64,000 nucleotides of DNA from an uncultured Lachnospiraceae bacterium (GTDB taxonomy: Bacteria; Bacillota; Clostridia; Lachnospirales; Lachnospiraceae), in NCBI GenBank assembly GCA_910589075.1, contig CAJUSK010000034.1, positions 62,001-126,000 of the forward strand, in the 5' to 3' direction. A model generated the notes under the pieces. The model did not search any database and was not told the origin of the DNA. It was given only the letters and a program-made list of their open reading frames with translations. A program made the translations under genes and the position numbers. Every line of letters starts with the position of its first letter. The first letter of the stretch is position 1. Shown here piece after piece: positions 36,246-44,718 of this stretch.

Positions 36246-37162
36246 TGAAGGCAATGATCAGCGGCGTTATCAATGTATATAAAGAGAAGGGATACACATC
36301 CCACGACGTTGTAGCCAGACTGCGGGGGATTTTCAAACAGAAAAAAATCGGCCATACAGGCACACTGGATCCGGAGGCGGAAGGCGTATTGCCCGTATGC
36401 CTGGGGAACGGCACGAAACTCTGCGGCATGTTGACGGATAAGGAAAAGGAGTATGTGGCAGAACTTCTGCTGGGTATTGTGACAGATACCCAGGATATGA
36501 CAGGACGCGTTCTTTCTGAAAAAGAAGTTACTGTAACAAAAGAAGAAGCAGAGCGGGCGGTTATGGCCTTTCAGGGGGTCTATGAACAGCTTCCACCCAT
36601 GTATTCCGCCTGCAAGGTGGACGGAAAGCGGCTGTATGAGCTGGCAAGGGAAGGAAAGGAAGTGGAACGGAAAAGAAGGCCGGTTACGATACATGCGCTG
36701 GAAATTCTTTCCATGGAACTGCCCAGAATCCGCATTCGGGTGGTATGTTCCAAAGGAACCTATATCCGTACCCTCTGTCACGATATTGGAGAACGTCTGG
36801 GCTGCGGCGGGGTGATGTGCAGCCTGCTCCGTACCCGTGTGGATCGTTTTACGCTGGAGGAAGCGAAAAAGATTTCTGAGATAGAAGCTGCCTTCCGGGA
36901 AGGAAACACACCGGTGATTCCGGTGGAAGAGATGTTTTCCCACCTGCCTTCCATTGCGGTGAAAGAAGCGTTTACGGGAGCCCTGCACAATGGAAATCCG
37001 CTATTTTTACGGCAGATTACCGGGAAATCCGGATGGACGGACGGGGAAGAGACAAAAGTATATGACGCACAGGGACAGTTTTACGGAATTTATGCATTTC
37101 AGGTGATGAAAGGTAAGTTTATGCCTGTCAGGATGTTTCCGGCAGCGCGGGAAACTGTATAA
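36242..37162 (+). CDS. truB: tRNA pseudouridine(55) synthase
   Basis: TruB makes pseudouridine 55 in the T loop of tRNAs. The 306-residue product has KKIGHTGTLDPEAEG with catalytic Asp43, plus SACKVDGKRLYELAR and a C-terminal PUA-like part. The start overlaps the nrnA stop as ATGA. ATG 36245 or 36254 are possible alternatives that change only a few residues. ribF follows after nine bases. Confidence 0.96.
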   Translation: MMKAMISGVINVYKEKGYTSHDVVARLRGIFKQKKIGHTGTLDPEAEGVLPVCLGNGTKLCGMLTDKEKEYVAELLLGIVTDTQDMTGRVLSEKEVTVTKEEAERAVMAFQGVYEQLPPMYSACKVDGKRLYELAREGKEVERKRRPVTIHALEILSMELPRIRIRVVCSKGTYIRTLCHDIGERLGCGGVMCSLLRTRVDRFTLEEAKKISEIEAAFREGNTPVIPVEEMFSHLPSIAVKEAFTGALHNGNPLFLRQITGKSGWTDGEETKVYDAQGQFYGIYAFQVMKGKFMPVRMFPAARETV

Positions 37163-37171
37163 GGAGATACC

Positions 37172-38086
37172 ATGCAGTTGATAAAGGGCACAACGGATTT
37201 TATGTTGGATGGGGCATGTGCAGCCGCCATCGGAAAATTTGACGGCATCCACAGAGGCCATCAGGCGCTTCTTGAGAATATATTGGAAAGAAAAAAGAGA
37301 GGACTGCTTTCGGCGGTCTTTACCTTTGACCCCACGCCGGCTGCATTTTTTGGGAAAGCGGCGGTGCGGGAACTTACCACCAGAGAGGAAAAGCGAAGAA
37401 TTTTCCGGCGTCTGGGAGTGGATGTACTGATTGAATTCCCGTTATGCGCAGAGACAGCTTCCATGCCGCCGGAGACTTTTATTGAAGAGATTCTGGCGGG
37501 ACGGATGCGGGCGGCTTATGTGGCGGCGGGAACGGATGTGACTTTCGGGAAGAATGGTGCGGGGGATGGCGCCATGCTGACGGCCTGCGGAAAGCGTCTG
37601 GGATTTTCTGTGGACATCATTGATAAAGTATGCGTGGACGGCCGGGAGATCAGTTCCAGCCGTATCCGCGAAGAACTGCAGGCGGGCCATATGGAGGCGG
37701 TACAGGAACTGATCGGCTTTCCGTACAGTGTTACGGGAGACGTCGTTCATGGAAAGCAGATTGGAAGGACGATTGGTATGCCCACGGTCAACCTGCTTCC
37801 TCCCGGTGACAAGCTGCTGCCGCCCAAAGGCGTCTATTTTTCCAATGTTTCTTATAACGGGAAACATTACCGGAGCATCAGCAACATTGGCTGTAAGCCG
37901 ACGGTGAGCGCTGAGCGTGTTATGGGCGTGGAAACCTATCTGTATGATTTTCATGAAGAGATCTATGGCCGGGAAATTACCGTAAACCTTTTGAAATTCA
38001 AGCGTCCCGAAAAGAAGTTTGATTCGGTGGAATCCCTGAAAAAACAACTGGAGGCGGATATTGCGGAAGGCAAAATGGTAAATTAG
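37172..38086 (+). CDS. ribF: Bifunctional riboflavin kinase/FAD synthetase
   Basis: RibF makes FMN from riboflavin and then FAD. The 304 residues hold the nucleotidyl transferase half with GKFDGIHRGHQ and ISSSRIREEL, and the riboflavin kinase half with GRTIGMPTVNL and SNIGCKPTV. It ends the rimP-to-ribF operon. I see no FMN riboswitch upstream. Confidence 0.96.
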   Translation: MQLIKGTTDFMLDGACAAAIGKFDGIHRGHQALLENILERKKRGLLSAVFTFDPTPAAFFGKAAVRELTTREEKRRIFRRLGVDVLIEFPLCAETASMPPETFIEEILAGRMRAAYVAAGTDVTFGKNGAGDGAMLTACGKRLGFSVDIIDKVCVDGREISSSRIREELQAGHMEAVQELIGFPYSVTGDVVHGKQIGRTIGMPTVNLLPPGDKLLPPKGVYFSNVSYNGKHYRSISNIGCKPTVSAERVMGVETYLYDFHEEIYGREITVNLLKFKRPEKKFDSVESLKKQLEADIAEGKMVN

Positions 38087-38089
38087 TAC

Positions 38090-38118
38090 TTGTAACTTTG
38101 CTGTCTTTCACGTACAAT
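38090..38118 (+). promoter_or_regulatory. Promoter of the phosphate symporter gene
   Basis: TTGTAA at 38090-38095 and TACAAT at 38113-38118 with 17 bases between. The region 38119-38213 is the leader and has no hairpin I can support. Confidence 0.6.
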
Positions 38119-38213
38119 AATATTGATGTGCAAAAATATGCCTGTGAACGGATCCTATACAGATGCATATATACCGCAAGGATTTCAAGAGATAAAACGA
38201 AAGGGTACATAAG

Positions 38214-39878
38214 ATGGATGCTTCGGTGCTGTTGTCTATGTCAGGGGGGCTGGGCCTGTTCCTGTTTGGCATGAAACTCATGAGTGAAGGTATTGAGAAA
38301 GCGGCCGGCGCAAAGCTGCGCGGAATTCTTGAATTTTTTACGACCAACCGCTTTACGGGAATGCTGGTAGGTATTGTTTTTACCGCCGTGATCCAGTCGT
38401 CCAGTGCCTGCACGGTGATGGTAGTCAGTTTTGTAAATTCCGGCCTGATGAATCTGTATCAGGCTGCCGGCGTGATATTGGGCGCCAATATCGGTACAAC
38501 GGTTACTTCTCAGCTTGTGTCTTTTAATTTATCCGAAATTGCTCCGGTATTTTTATTGGGCGGCGTCATTGCCGTGATGTTTGTAAAAAATAATATGATT
38601 AAAAAAATCGGGGAGATCGTCCTGGGATTTGGCGTGCTGTTTATGGGGTTGTCCGGTATGTCAGGCGCCATGGCGGGACTGCGGGGTGATCCGGCCATCG
38701 TACACCTCTTTGCATCCCTGACCAGCCCGTTTCTGGCGGTGCTTTTGGGTACAGTGGTAACAACGGTTATCCAGAGCTCTTCCGTAACCGTGAGTATTGT
38801 GCTGTTGATGGCCAACCAGGGATTGCTGGAACTGCCTGTCTGCATGTATATTATACTGGGCTGCAATATTGGCGCCTGTGCGTCCGCAACCCTGGCCAGC
38901 CTGGCAGGAAAGAAAGATGCCAAACGGGCAGCCATGATCCATTTGTTATTCAATGTGGTGGGAACGATTATTTTCTATCTGATATTCCTGGTAGCGGTAG
39001 ATCCCATTGTGGGCATATTCAACGGCATATCAGGAGGCAATCCCGGCAGATGTGTGGCGAACGCCCATACTATCATTAAGATTCTGCAGGTAATTTTGCT
39101 GTTCCCCTTCTCCGGGCTGCTTGTAAAGATGACTTATATTTTTGTGCCGGGAGATGACAAGAAGGTGGGCGACCGTGACAGCTTCCAGCTTAAATACATA
39201 GGGGACAAGGTGGTATTTAACCCTGCTACGGCAGTGGTGGAAGTAATCAAGGAAATCGAACGGATGGCCGGCCTGGCCAGCGAAAACCTGAACCGGGCCA
39301 TGAATGCCCTGATTACGCTGGATGAGGAAGACATAGAGGAAGTGTATGCGGTAGAGAAAAATATCAACTTCCTGAATCATGCCATTACCAATTACCTGGT
39401 GAAAATCAACCAGACCACCCTTCCCATCGAAGACCTGAAAAGTATCGGCGCGCTGTTCCATGTGGTAAACGACATAGAACGGATCGGTGATCATGCGGAA
39501 AATGTGGCCGATTCAGCCCGGCAGAGAAAGGAAAAGGGGACCAGTTTCAGCAAGGACGCTCAGAGTGAGATGGGGGAAATGCTGGATATGGTCAATAAGA
39601 TCGTGAGATACTCCATTGAAATGTTTGCCACAAGCAATGAAGAACATATGGGGGAGATTATGGAACTGGAAGACGCCATTGATGAGAAAGAGCGGAAACT
39701 GCAACAGCTCCATGTGGAACGTCTGACAAAGAACGAGTGTACGCCGGAAGCAGGTATGCTGTTTTCCGATATTGTATCCGGCCTGGAGAGGGTATCGGAC
39801 CATGCCACCAATATTGCATTTGCAATTTTGCACAGTGACAGCGATGATACCGATGAGAAAAAGACGGTAAAGGCGTAG
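38214..39878 (+). CDS. Na/phosphate cotransporter with PhoU-like domain
   Basis: A 554-residue PNaS-family transporter that takes up or exports phosphate with sodium. Two inverted repeats each hold a QSSS motif (AVIQSSSACTVM near 62 and TVIQSSSVTVSI near 185) and a GANIGTT or GCNIGAC partner. After the last membrane helix (about 315) comes a helical PhoU-like region with GDHAENVAD and SDHATNIAF. It has its own promoter and is followed by a very stable hairpin, so it is probably a single-gene transcript. Confidence 0.93.
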   Translation: MDASVLLSMSGGLGLFLFGMKLMSEGIEKAAGAKLRGILEFFTTNRFTGMLVGIVFTAVIQSSSACTVMVVSFVNSGLMNLYQAAGVILGANIGTTVTSQLVSFNLSEIAPVFLLGGVIAVMFVKNNMIKKIGEIVLGFGVLFMGLSGMSGAMAGLRGDPAIVHLFASLTSPFLAVLLGTVVTTVIQSSSVTVSIVLLMANQGLLELPVCMYIILGCNIGACASATLASLAGKKDAKRAAMIHLLFNVVGTIIFYLIFLVAVDPIVGIFNGISGGNPGRCVANAHTIIKILQVILLFPFSGLLVKMTYIFVPGDDKKVGDRDSFQLKYIGDKVVFNPATAVVEVIKEIERMAGLASENLNRAMNALITLDEEDIEEVYAVEKNINFLNHAITNYLVKINQTTLPIEDLKSIGALFHVVNDIERIGDHAENVADSARQRKEKGTSFSKDAQSEMGEMLDMVNKIVRYSIEMFATSNEEHMGEIMELEDAIDEKERKLQQLHVERLTKNECTPEAGMLFSDIVSGLERVSDHATNIAFAILHSDSDDTDEKKTVKA

Positions 39879-39885
39879 GATGTAA

Positions 39886-39919
39886 GTGCGGGCACCTGTT
39901 ATCACACAGGTGCCCGCAC
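39886..39919. terminator. 14-bp perfect GC-rich hairpin after the phosphate symporter gene
   Basis: Arms 39886-39899 and 39906-39919 pair without mismatch around a six-base loop. No T-run follows, so it may act as an RNA 3' stabiliser or a pause site and not a classic intrinsic terminator. Confidence 0.65.
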
Positions 39920-39973
39920 TCGCGCATATTGCAGCCTGTGGCAAAAAAAATCAGGAATGCGTCAGAAATGACA

Positions 39974-40002
39974 TTGATTGACATAAAATTCTTCTTTATA
40001 AT
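39974..40002 (+). promoter_or_regulatory. Promoter of the LytTR two-component genes
   Basis: TTGATT at 39974-39979 and TATAAT at 39997-40002 with 17 bases between, about 45 bases before the regulator ATG. Confidence 0.7.
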
Positions 40003-40047
40003 CAGGAATGTCGTATAAAATTTACCATACAGGAAGGACTTTTCTAT

Positions 40048-40746
40048 ATGAAGATTGCAATATGTGATGACTGCCGCCAGGATGCCCTGTATTTACAGGA
40101 TCTGCTCAACGGAATGCATGATACGAAAATATATCCCGATGCGGAACAGCTGTTGGCAGATGTAAAAGATGATCGGGTCCATTATGACTTGTATCTTCTG
40201 GATATTTATCTGGAAGTCATGGACGGGATTGAGCTTGCCAGAGAACTCAGGCATCTGGATGAATATGGGGCTGTCTGCTTTATTTCATCCAGTGACGCTT
40301 TTTATCGGGATGCGTATGATGTGTACGCCATACAATATCTGTTAAAACCGGTGGAGCCGGAGGCGATCAATCGGTTGTTGGAGCGGGTGTCCCGTAATCT
40401 TGCCAGAAACAGGGAAATATCCCTTTATTTCAAATGGAGAGGAAAGATCGGATCGATTCCGTACAATAAGATTCTGTACATCAGCAGCCGGGCCCATACC
40501 CTCTTTATTCACTGCGAGGACGGTTCCATACAGGAGTGTGTGGGACGTCTGGACGAAATTGCCGACAGGGTGTCGGACAGTGTATTCTGCCGCTGCCACC
40601 AAAGTTACCTGGTGAATATGTATTTTGTGGACAATCTGGAAGGGAATGAGCTGGTTGTAAGAGGACAGGGCATTCCGGTATCCAGACGTTATTTTGCAGA
40701 TGTAAAAAAACGGTATCAGGAGATTTTGTTTGAGGAGATGGATTGA
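40048..40746 (+). CDS. LytTR-family response regulator
   Basis: A 232-residue regulator with a receiver (CDDC, Asp52 in LLDIYLEVMDG, Lys in LLKPV) and a LytTR DNA-binding domain from about 130, with the RCHQSYLVN and SRRYF segments. Regulators of this type (AgrA, VirR) control peptide-sensed traits, bacteriocins or virulence. The stop overlaps the ATG of the kinase gene, so the pair is translationally coupled. The target genes are not evident, and no LytTR direct repeats were recognised nearby. Confidence 0.93.
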   Translation: MKIAICDDCRQDALYLQDLLNGMHDTKIYPDAEQLLADVKDDRVHYDLYLLDIYLEVMDGIELARELRHLDEYGAVCFISSSDAFYRDAYDVYAIQYLLKPVEPEAINRLLERVSRNLARNREISLYFKWRGKIGSIPYNKILYISSRAHTLFIHCEDGSIQECVGRLDEIADRVSDSVFCRCHQSYLVNMYFVDNLEGNELVVRGQGIPVSRRYFADVKKRYQEILFEEMD

Positions 40747-42101
40747 TGCGTCCCAATGTATTGCGTGAATTATCCATAATCTGGTCATTATTTCATACGC
40801 TTGTTTTATTTGTGCTGTTATACCGTTCCCGGTTTTCAAACAGAAAGACATTTGTGCTGACAATCCTTACAATGTTTCCTGTGATTGGTGTAAATATATG
40901 GGGATTGATATATTTTGGGCCGGCGCAGATGGGACGCATATTTCTTCTGACCTGTACCCTTCCCAGTATTATTTTTTACTATTATATGTCCGTAGACCGG
41001 CGGGCACGTTTCCTGTTTACATTCTGTTTTTCCGATACGATGGCCTACTGGGTGATTGTGATTACCAATCTGACGGAGTTTTACTTTGGAGACGGAAGAT
41101 GTATACTAATGTTTTTGGGCAGGCTGATTCTCTTTCCGCTCATTGAATGGTGGGCTTATAAAGTGTTGCGCAGGCCGTACCTGGAATTGCAGAGTTCTGT
41201 GAATAAAGGCTGGGGTGTGTTTTCGGGGATGTCGGCTGTTTACTATCTCCTGCTGGCAATTATGGCCAACTATCCATCCCTGATTACGGACCGGCCACAG
41301 GAGATGCCCGCTTTTCTGCTGATACTGGTTCTGATGCCTTTGAATTATGCCACCATATTCACGGCTATGTACAGGCAGCTTCTGTTATACCGCAAAGAGA
41401 AGAGTGAGACGGTTTTACGTGAGGTAAACCAGCAGATGCAGGCACAGTTGGAGAATCAGAAGCGTATTTACCGGATGAAACATGATATGCGGGCGCATAC
41501 CATCACATTGTCGGGCCTGTTGAGTCAGGATAAGGTCGATGAGGCACGGACATATTTGGAAAAGCTGATTTCCACACAGAAAGTATATGAGGAACGTTTC
41601 TGCGCCAATCCTTACCTGAATGCAGTGCTCAGCCGTTATGTGATGAAGTTTGAGGAATTGGGTATCTCATTTCGCCTGGATATCCGTACCGGAGAAGAAA
41701 AACTGCCCCATATGGAGCTGTGCCAGATCATATCAAACGGCCTTGAAAATGCCTGTAATTGCGTCAGTCAACTGGAGACTGATTCCGACAGAGAAGTTTC
41801 CATCCAGATGCAGTATCATAAAAACTGGCTGGTTATCCGGATGAAAAACCGGTGTCAAAAAGGGTTGAGAGTTGAAAAAGGAGAAATTCCAAAAACAGAC
41901 CAGTTTGGCAGAGAGCATGGATTTGGATTGCAGACCATACAGGAGGCTGCGAAGAGTCTGGGCGGAGATATGTTCTGCTATACGGAAAACGGATTTTTCG
42001 TATTGGATATTATGGTGAGGGGGGGGGTAATACAGTATGTCTGGAGTAACGCCGAAAAAGCCAATTTTCACCGGATTTTCGTACATATGCATTATGGTTG
42101 A
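40746..42101 (+). CDS. AgrC-like membrane sensor histidine kinase
   Basis: A 451-residue kinase with about six membrane helices in the first 215 residues, a coiled linker, and the His motif MKHDMRAH (His246) followed by a GHKL ATPase domain with NGLENACNCV and HGFGLQTIQEAA. It starts one base into the LytTR stop. After GFFVLDIMVRGG the frame passes through nine G (42019-42027) and continues 24 codons in a sequence unlike the family, overlapping the next gene by 65 bases. With eight G the protein would end at a TAA right after the run. The natural C-terminus is therefore probably near 42027. Confidence 0.88.
   Translation: MRPNVLRELSIIWSLFHTLVLFVLLYRSRFSNRKTFVLTILTMFPVIGVNIWGLIYFGPAQMGRIFLLTCTLPSIIFYYYMSVDRRARFLFTFCFSDTMAYWVIVITNLTEFYFGDGRCILMFLGRLILFPLIEWWAYKVLRRPYLELQSSVNKGWGVFSGMSAVYYLLLAIMANYPSLITDRPQEMPAFLLILVLMPLNYATIFTAMYRQLLLYRKEKSETVLREVNQQMQAQLENQKRIYRMKHDMRAHTITLSGLLSQDKVDEARTYLEKLISTQKVYEERFCANPYLNAVLSRYVMKFEELGISFRLDIRTGEEKLPHMELCQIISNGLENACNCVSQLETDSDREVSIQMQYHKNWLVIRMKNRCQKGLRVEKGEIPKTDQFGREHGFGLQTIQEAAKSLGGDMFCYTENGFFVLDIMVRGGVIQYVWSNAEKANFHRIFVHMHYG
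42019..42027 (+). repeat. Homopolymer of nine G at the kinase 3' end
   Basis: The run lies in the kinase frame and also serves as the ribosome site of the gene starting at 42037. Loss of one G gives an immediate TAA at 42028. Gain of one G gives a stop at TAA within the next gene start. Confidence 0.9.
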
Positions 42102-42636
42102 TGATGTAAACGAAGCCTTTCCATATTATGAAAGAATTCTGGGCGCCGTTCCCAGGGAGTATTTTCCCTATTGGAGAAACAAAGGATTTTTTAAAGGAAT
42201 GGGATTTATGAAAGAAGCCGGAGAAAGCGAAGTGTCCGTAGGCATAATGGATGTGCCCGGAACCCGGCTGGTGCTGGTACTGATGCGTTATCATTATCCG
42301 GAAGGCAGAAAAACACCGATTATTTTTAAAGCCAACGATATGAGCGGCGCGAGATTTGTGTCCCTGGAAACGGAAAATATAGAGGAGGCTTTTGCGTATA
42401 TCAGCGCACAGCCGGACATTACGCTGATTCATACGGATGATGATGGGCATGAGTATAAGGTAGCACAGCTCAGTATTACCAGGCCGTTTGATTTCCTCTG
42501 TTTTGACTGGGAGATGGAAGGGAACTTCGATAAAAAACAGGAAGAGGCGGAGCGGATCAGCAGCCGGAAATTTTTTCACTTTATAGACAAATACGGACTC
42601 CAGTGGGAGTTTATGCAGGAAAAGAAACAACTGTAG
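42037..42636 (+). CDS. VOC (glyoxalase/bleomycin-resistance) fold protein
   Basis: A 199-residue protein with a vicinal-oxygen-chelate start (FSYICIMVDDVNEAFPYYERILG). A second repeat half is weak, with ANDMSGARFVSLETENIEEAF. Such folds include glyoxalases, antibiotic-binding and metal-dependent enzymes, but I cannot assign a reaction or metal ligands. The ATG sits nine bases after a G-run that could act as a ribosome site. It may be the last gene of the LytTR transcript. Confidence 0.6.
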   Translation: MSGVTPKKPIFTGFSYICIMVDDVNEAFPYYERILGAVPREYFPYWRNKGFFKGMGFMKEAGESEVSVGIMDVPGTRLVLVLMRYHYPEGRKTPIIFKANDMSGARFVSLETENIEEAFAYISAQPDITLIHTDDDGHEYKVAQLSITRPFDFLCFDWEMEGNFDKKQEEAERISSRKFFHFIDKYGLQWEFMQEKKQL

Positions 42637-42659
42637 GCGGTGAAGAGAAGGGAACATCC

Positions 42660-42860
42660 ATGGAACAGGATATTGAAAATATACTGAAGATTCTGGACAG
42701 CTTTGCGTTGGGTGAAGAGAGCAGGATGCGTCTGGATGTGGTGGAAACAGAAACCGGCGCCGGCATGACAAAAGTACATCATCACGGCAGATGTGATATC
42801 GGCAGTCCCTGGGCCAGAGGAGACTGCTTTGATGCCGGCGAAGGGGAGTGCGATCTCTGA
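42660..42860 (+). CDS. Small conserved-looking protein with His/Cys segment
   Basis: A 66-residue product with no membrane or signal segment. The N-terminal half is a helix (DIENILKILDSFALGEE). The C-terminal half has TKVHHHGRCDIGSPWA and RGDCFD, where three His and two Cys could bind a metal. ATG 42660 has an AGAGAAGGGA site upstream, and the gene sits 23 bases after the VOC gene. I recall the GRCDxGSPWA pattern from other clostridial small proteins but have no named function. It could be an unrelated spurious frame, though base composition fits coding. Confidence 0.55.
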   Translation: MEQDIENILKILDSFALGEESRMRLDVVETETGAGMTKVHHHGRCDIGSPWARGDCFDAGEGECDL

Positions 42861-42942
42861 AAAGGCAGCCTGGACAATCCACGGCGTATGCGTTACAGGA
42901 GCATTTTCAGTACTGGAACATATTAGAATTACACGTCGCACA

Positions 42943-42971
42943 TTGACAGCATTTCTTTGATTTGTTACAAT
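42943..42971 (+). promoter_or_regulatory. Promoter of the NlpC/P60 hydrolase gene
   Basis: A consensus TTGACA at 42943-42948, 17 bases, and TACAAT at 42966-42971. The -10 element lies within repeats that resemble WalR sites. Confidence 0.8.
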
Positions 42972-43001
42972 TCGTTACAGACGTAATAAATTCGTAACAA
43001 A
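42961..43001. promoter_or_regulatory. Cluster of WalR-like TGTTAC/TGTAAC half-sites
   Basis: On the minus strand TGTTAC, TATTAC, TGTAAC and TGTAAC follow at offsets of 11, 9 and 10 bases. The outer arms TTTGTTAC (42961-42968) and GTAACAAA (42994-43001) are perfect inverted repeats. The known WalR (YycF) box is two TGTWAH separated by five bases. The sites overlap the -10 and start point. Wall hydrolases are typical WalR targets. Confidence 0.45.
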
Positions 43002-43020
43002 TTTTAAGGAAGAGATGAGG

Positions 43021-44193
43021 ATGGCGATGGCAATAGACAAAAAAATGACGGGACGGGCAGGGCTGCTTGCGGCAGCACTGCTTGCAGGCTGCGGACTTCG
43101 TTTGGAAGCGGCGGGCCCTGGCGGGATTGTGCGGGTACAGGCAGGGTTTGACCGTATGATCGCGGACGCGGGCCAGACATCCACCAGCCCGGAGATGGAA
43201 AAATGGGCCGGCAGAGCGGTGGAAGAAGAAATGAAAAAACGGGAAGCGGAAAAGGAAGCGCAGCAAATGACTGAGACGGAGCCGGAGGAAGCCGTGGATG
43301 CGGAGATTCTGGAAACGGCGGAGGCCCAGAAAGAAGCCAACAGCATAAATAATCTCTGGGGCTATACCAATCTGGGAATTGCCCAGGTTGACAACCATTT
43401 GAATGTGCGGGACAAAGCAGGCGAGGACGGGGAACTGGTGGGCAAGATGACCAAAAACGCTGCCTGTGAGATTCTCTCCATCGAAGGCGACTGGGCTTAT
43501 ATCAAATCCGGCAAGGTGGAAGGATATGTGCATACAGATTACCTTCTGACCGGAGAAGCGGCCAAAGCCAAAGCCCAGGAAGTGGTCTATACGGTGGCGA
43601 AAGTCAATACGCAGACCCTGAAAGTGCGTGAACAGCCCAGCACAGAATGTCCGGTCATCACGCTGGTGGCACAGGATGAGCGTTTGGAAGTGGTGGAACA
43701 GCAGCCGCAGGGATGGGCGAAAATCATGCTGGATGATGAAGAAGCCTATGTATCCACAGACTATTGCGTGGTGGAGGAAGAGCTGGAGACGGCTGTTACG
43801 ATGAAAGAATTGCTGTATGGCAACGGCGTTTCCAACACAAGGATTGATTTGTGCCAGTATGCGAAACAGTTTGTGGGCAATCCTTATGTATGGGGCGGTA
43901 CCAGTCTGACAAAAGGGGCGGACTGTTCCGGATTCGTACAGAGTGTGTTTAAGAAGTTTGGGGTGTCTCTGCCCCGTACTTCCAGGGAGCAGGCCGGTGT
44001 GGGAACGAAGATTTCTCTGGCGGATGCAAAGCCGGGGGATCTGATCTTCTACGCAAAGGGCGGAACGATTAATCATGTGGCCCTGTATATTGGGGACGGA
44101 CAGGTGGTACATGCCAGCAATCCCAGGACAGGGATACGTATTTCCAATGCCACGTATCGGTCACCGGCTACGATCAGGAGGGTTTTGCCTTAG
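43021..44193 (+). CDS. SH3 and NlpC/P60 cell-wall hydrolase, exported
   Basis: A 390-residue putative D,L-endopeptidase. An N-terminal export signal ends in LLAGC, a lipobox-like site, so it may be a lipoprotein. A charged helical segment, two bacterial SH3 domains (about 110-180 and 190-260), and a NlpC/P60 domain follow. The catalytic residues are Cys302 (DCSGF), His352 (INHVALYIGDG) and probably His364. ATG 43021 has AAGGAAG eight bases upstream, better than ATG 43015. Upstream are WalR-like repeats. The enzyme would cut peptide stems in peptidoglycan outside the cell. Confidence 0.9.
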   Translation: MAMAIDKKMTGRAGLLAAALLAGCGLRLEAAGPGGIVRVQAGFDRMIADAGQTSTSPEMEKWAGRAVEEEMKKREAEKEAQQMTETEPEEAVDAEILETAEAQKEANSINNLWGYTNLGIAQVDNHLNVRDKAGEDGELVGKMTKNAACEILSIEGDWAYIKSGKVEGYVHTDYLLTGEAAKAKAQEVVYTVAKVNTQTLKVREQPSTECPVITLVAQDERLEVVEQQPQGWAKIMLDDEEAYVSTDYCVVEEELETAVTMKELLYGNGVSNTRIDLCQYAKQFVGNPYVWGGTSLTKGADCSGFVQSVFKKFGVSLPRTSREQAGVGTKISLADAKPGDLIFYAKGGTINHVALYIGDGQVVHASNPRTGIRISNATYRSPATIRRVLP

Positions 44194-44261
44194 ACATGTG
44201 AAAGGGACTACGCGGACTGCATTTTCTCCAGGTGTGTCAGCTACGTTTGAAAAATTTATTC

Positions 44262-44290
44262 TTTACATTCATCCGCGGATATGCTAAACT
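44262..44290 (+). promoter_or_regulatory. Promoter of rpsO
   Basis: TTTACA at 44262-44267 and TAAACT at 44285-44290 with a 17-base spacer. The leader to the GTG start is about 115 bases long. Confidence 0.7.
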
Positions 44291-44296
44291 AATCCG

Positions 44297-44412
44297 GTAT
44301 GAAATTTACCGTCGCTTGGAACCGGGAGCAGGGCAGTCTGTTCAGAGATACTGCCATATCCTCGAACCCGTTTCTCAGTGACAGGCGGATCAGGAACAGG
44401 AGGAGACAAACA
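44297..44412 (+). promoter_or_regulatory. rpsO leader with possible S15 autoregulatory fold
   Basis: A stem GGCAGT (44332-44337) with ACTGCC (44350-44355) lies within a long leader. S15 commonly represses its own leader in bacteria. I see structure but cannot identify the known recognition motif. Confidence 0.35.
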
Positions 44413-44679
44413 GTGATTTCTAAGGAAAAGAAAACAGCAATCATCAAAGAGTATGCAAGAAGCGAAGGCGATACAGGTTCGCCGGAAGTGCAGGTAGCGG
44501 TTCTGACAGCAAGGATTGGAGAACTGACAGAGCATTTGAAAACAAACCAGAAGGATCATCATTCCAGAAGAGGTCTTCTGATGATGGTTGGTCAGAGACG
44601 TGGTTTGCTTGCTTATCTGAAAAAGAAAGATATTGCAAGATATCGTGCTTTGATTGAGCGGCTGGGACTGAGAAAATAA
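44413..44679 (+). CDS. rpsO: 30S ribosomal protein S15
   Basis: An 88-residue S15 that binds the central domain of 16S rRNA. It starts at GTG 44413 (ISKEKK, then GDTGSPEVQVAVLTARI and HHSRRGLLMMVGQRRGLLAYL), preceded by AGGAGGAG. An in-frame ATG at 44299 lies in the leader and would add 38 residues foreign to S15. It is followed by a terminator and then pnp, a pairing conserved across bacteria. Confidence 0.97.
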   Translation: MISKEKKTAIIKEYARSEGDTGSPEVQVAVLTARIGELTEHLKTNQKDHHSRRGLLMMVGQRRGLLAYLKKKDIARYRALIERLGLRK

Positions 44680-44690
44680 CAGGGCAGAGC

Positions 44691-44718
44691 AGGCGGATTG
44701 ACTTTTCATCCGCCTTTT
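44691..44718 (+). terminator. Terminator after rpsO
   Basis: AGGCGGAT at 44691-44698 pairs with ATCCGCCT at 44708-44715 and runs into four T. The short T-run may allow read-through to pnp, for which no separate promoter was found. Confidence 0.6.

Noticed and set aside
36960..37171. FMN riboswitch before ribF
   Set aside because: ribF follows truB by nine bases, leaving no room, and no riboswitch-like fold was recognised.
44299..44412. N-terminal extension of S15 from ATG 44299
   Set aside because: The added 38 residues do not belong to S15, and GTG 44413 has a strong ribosome site and the normal start of the protein.
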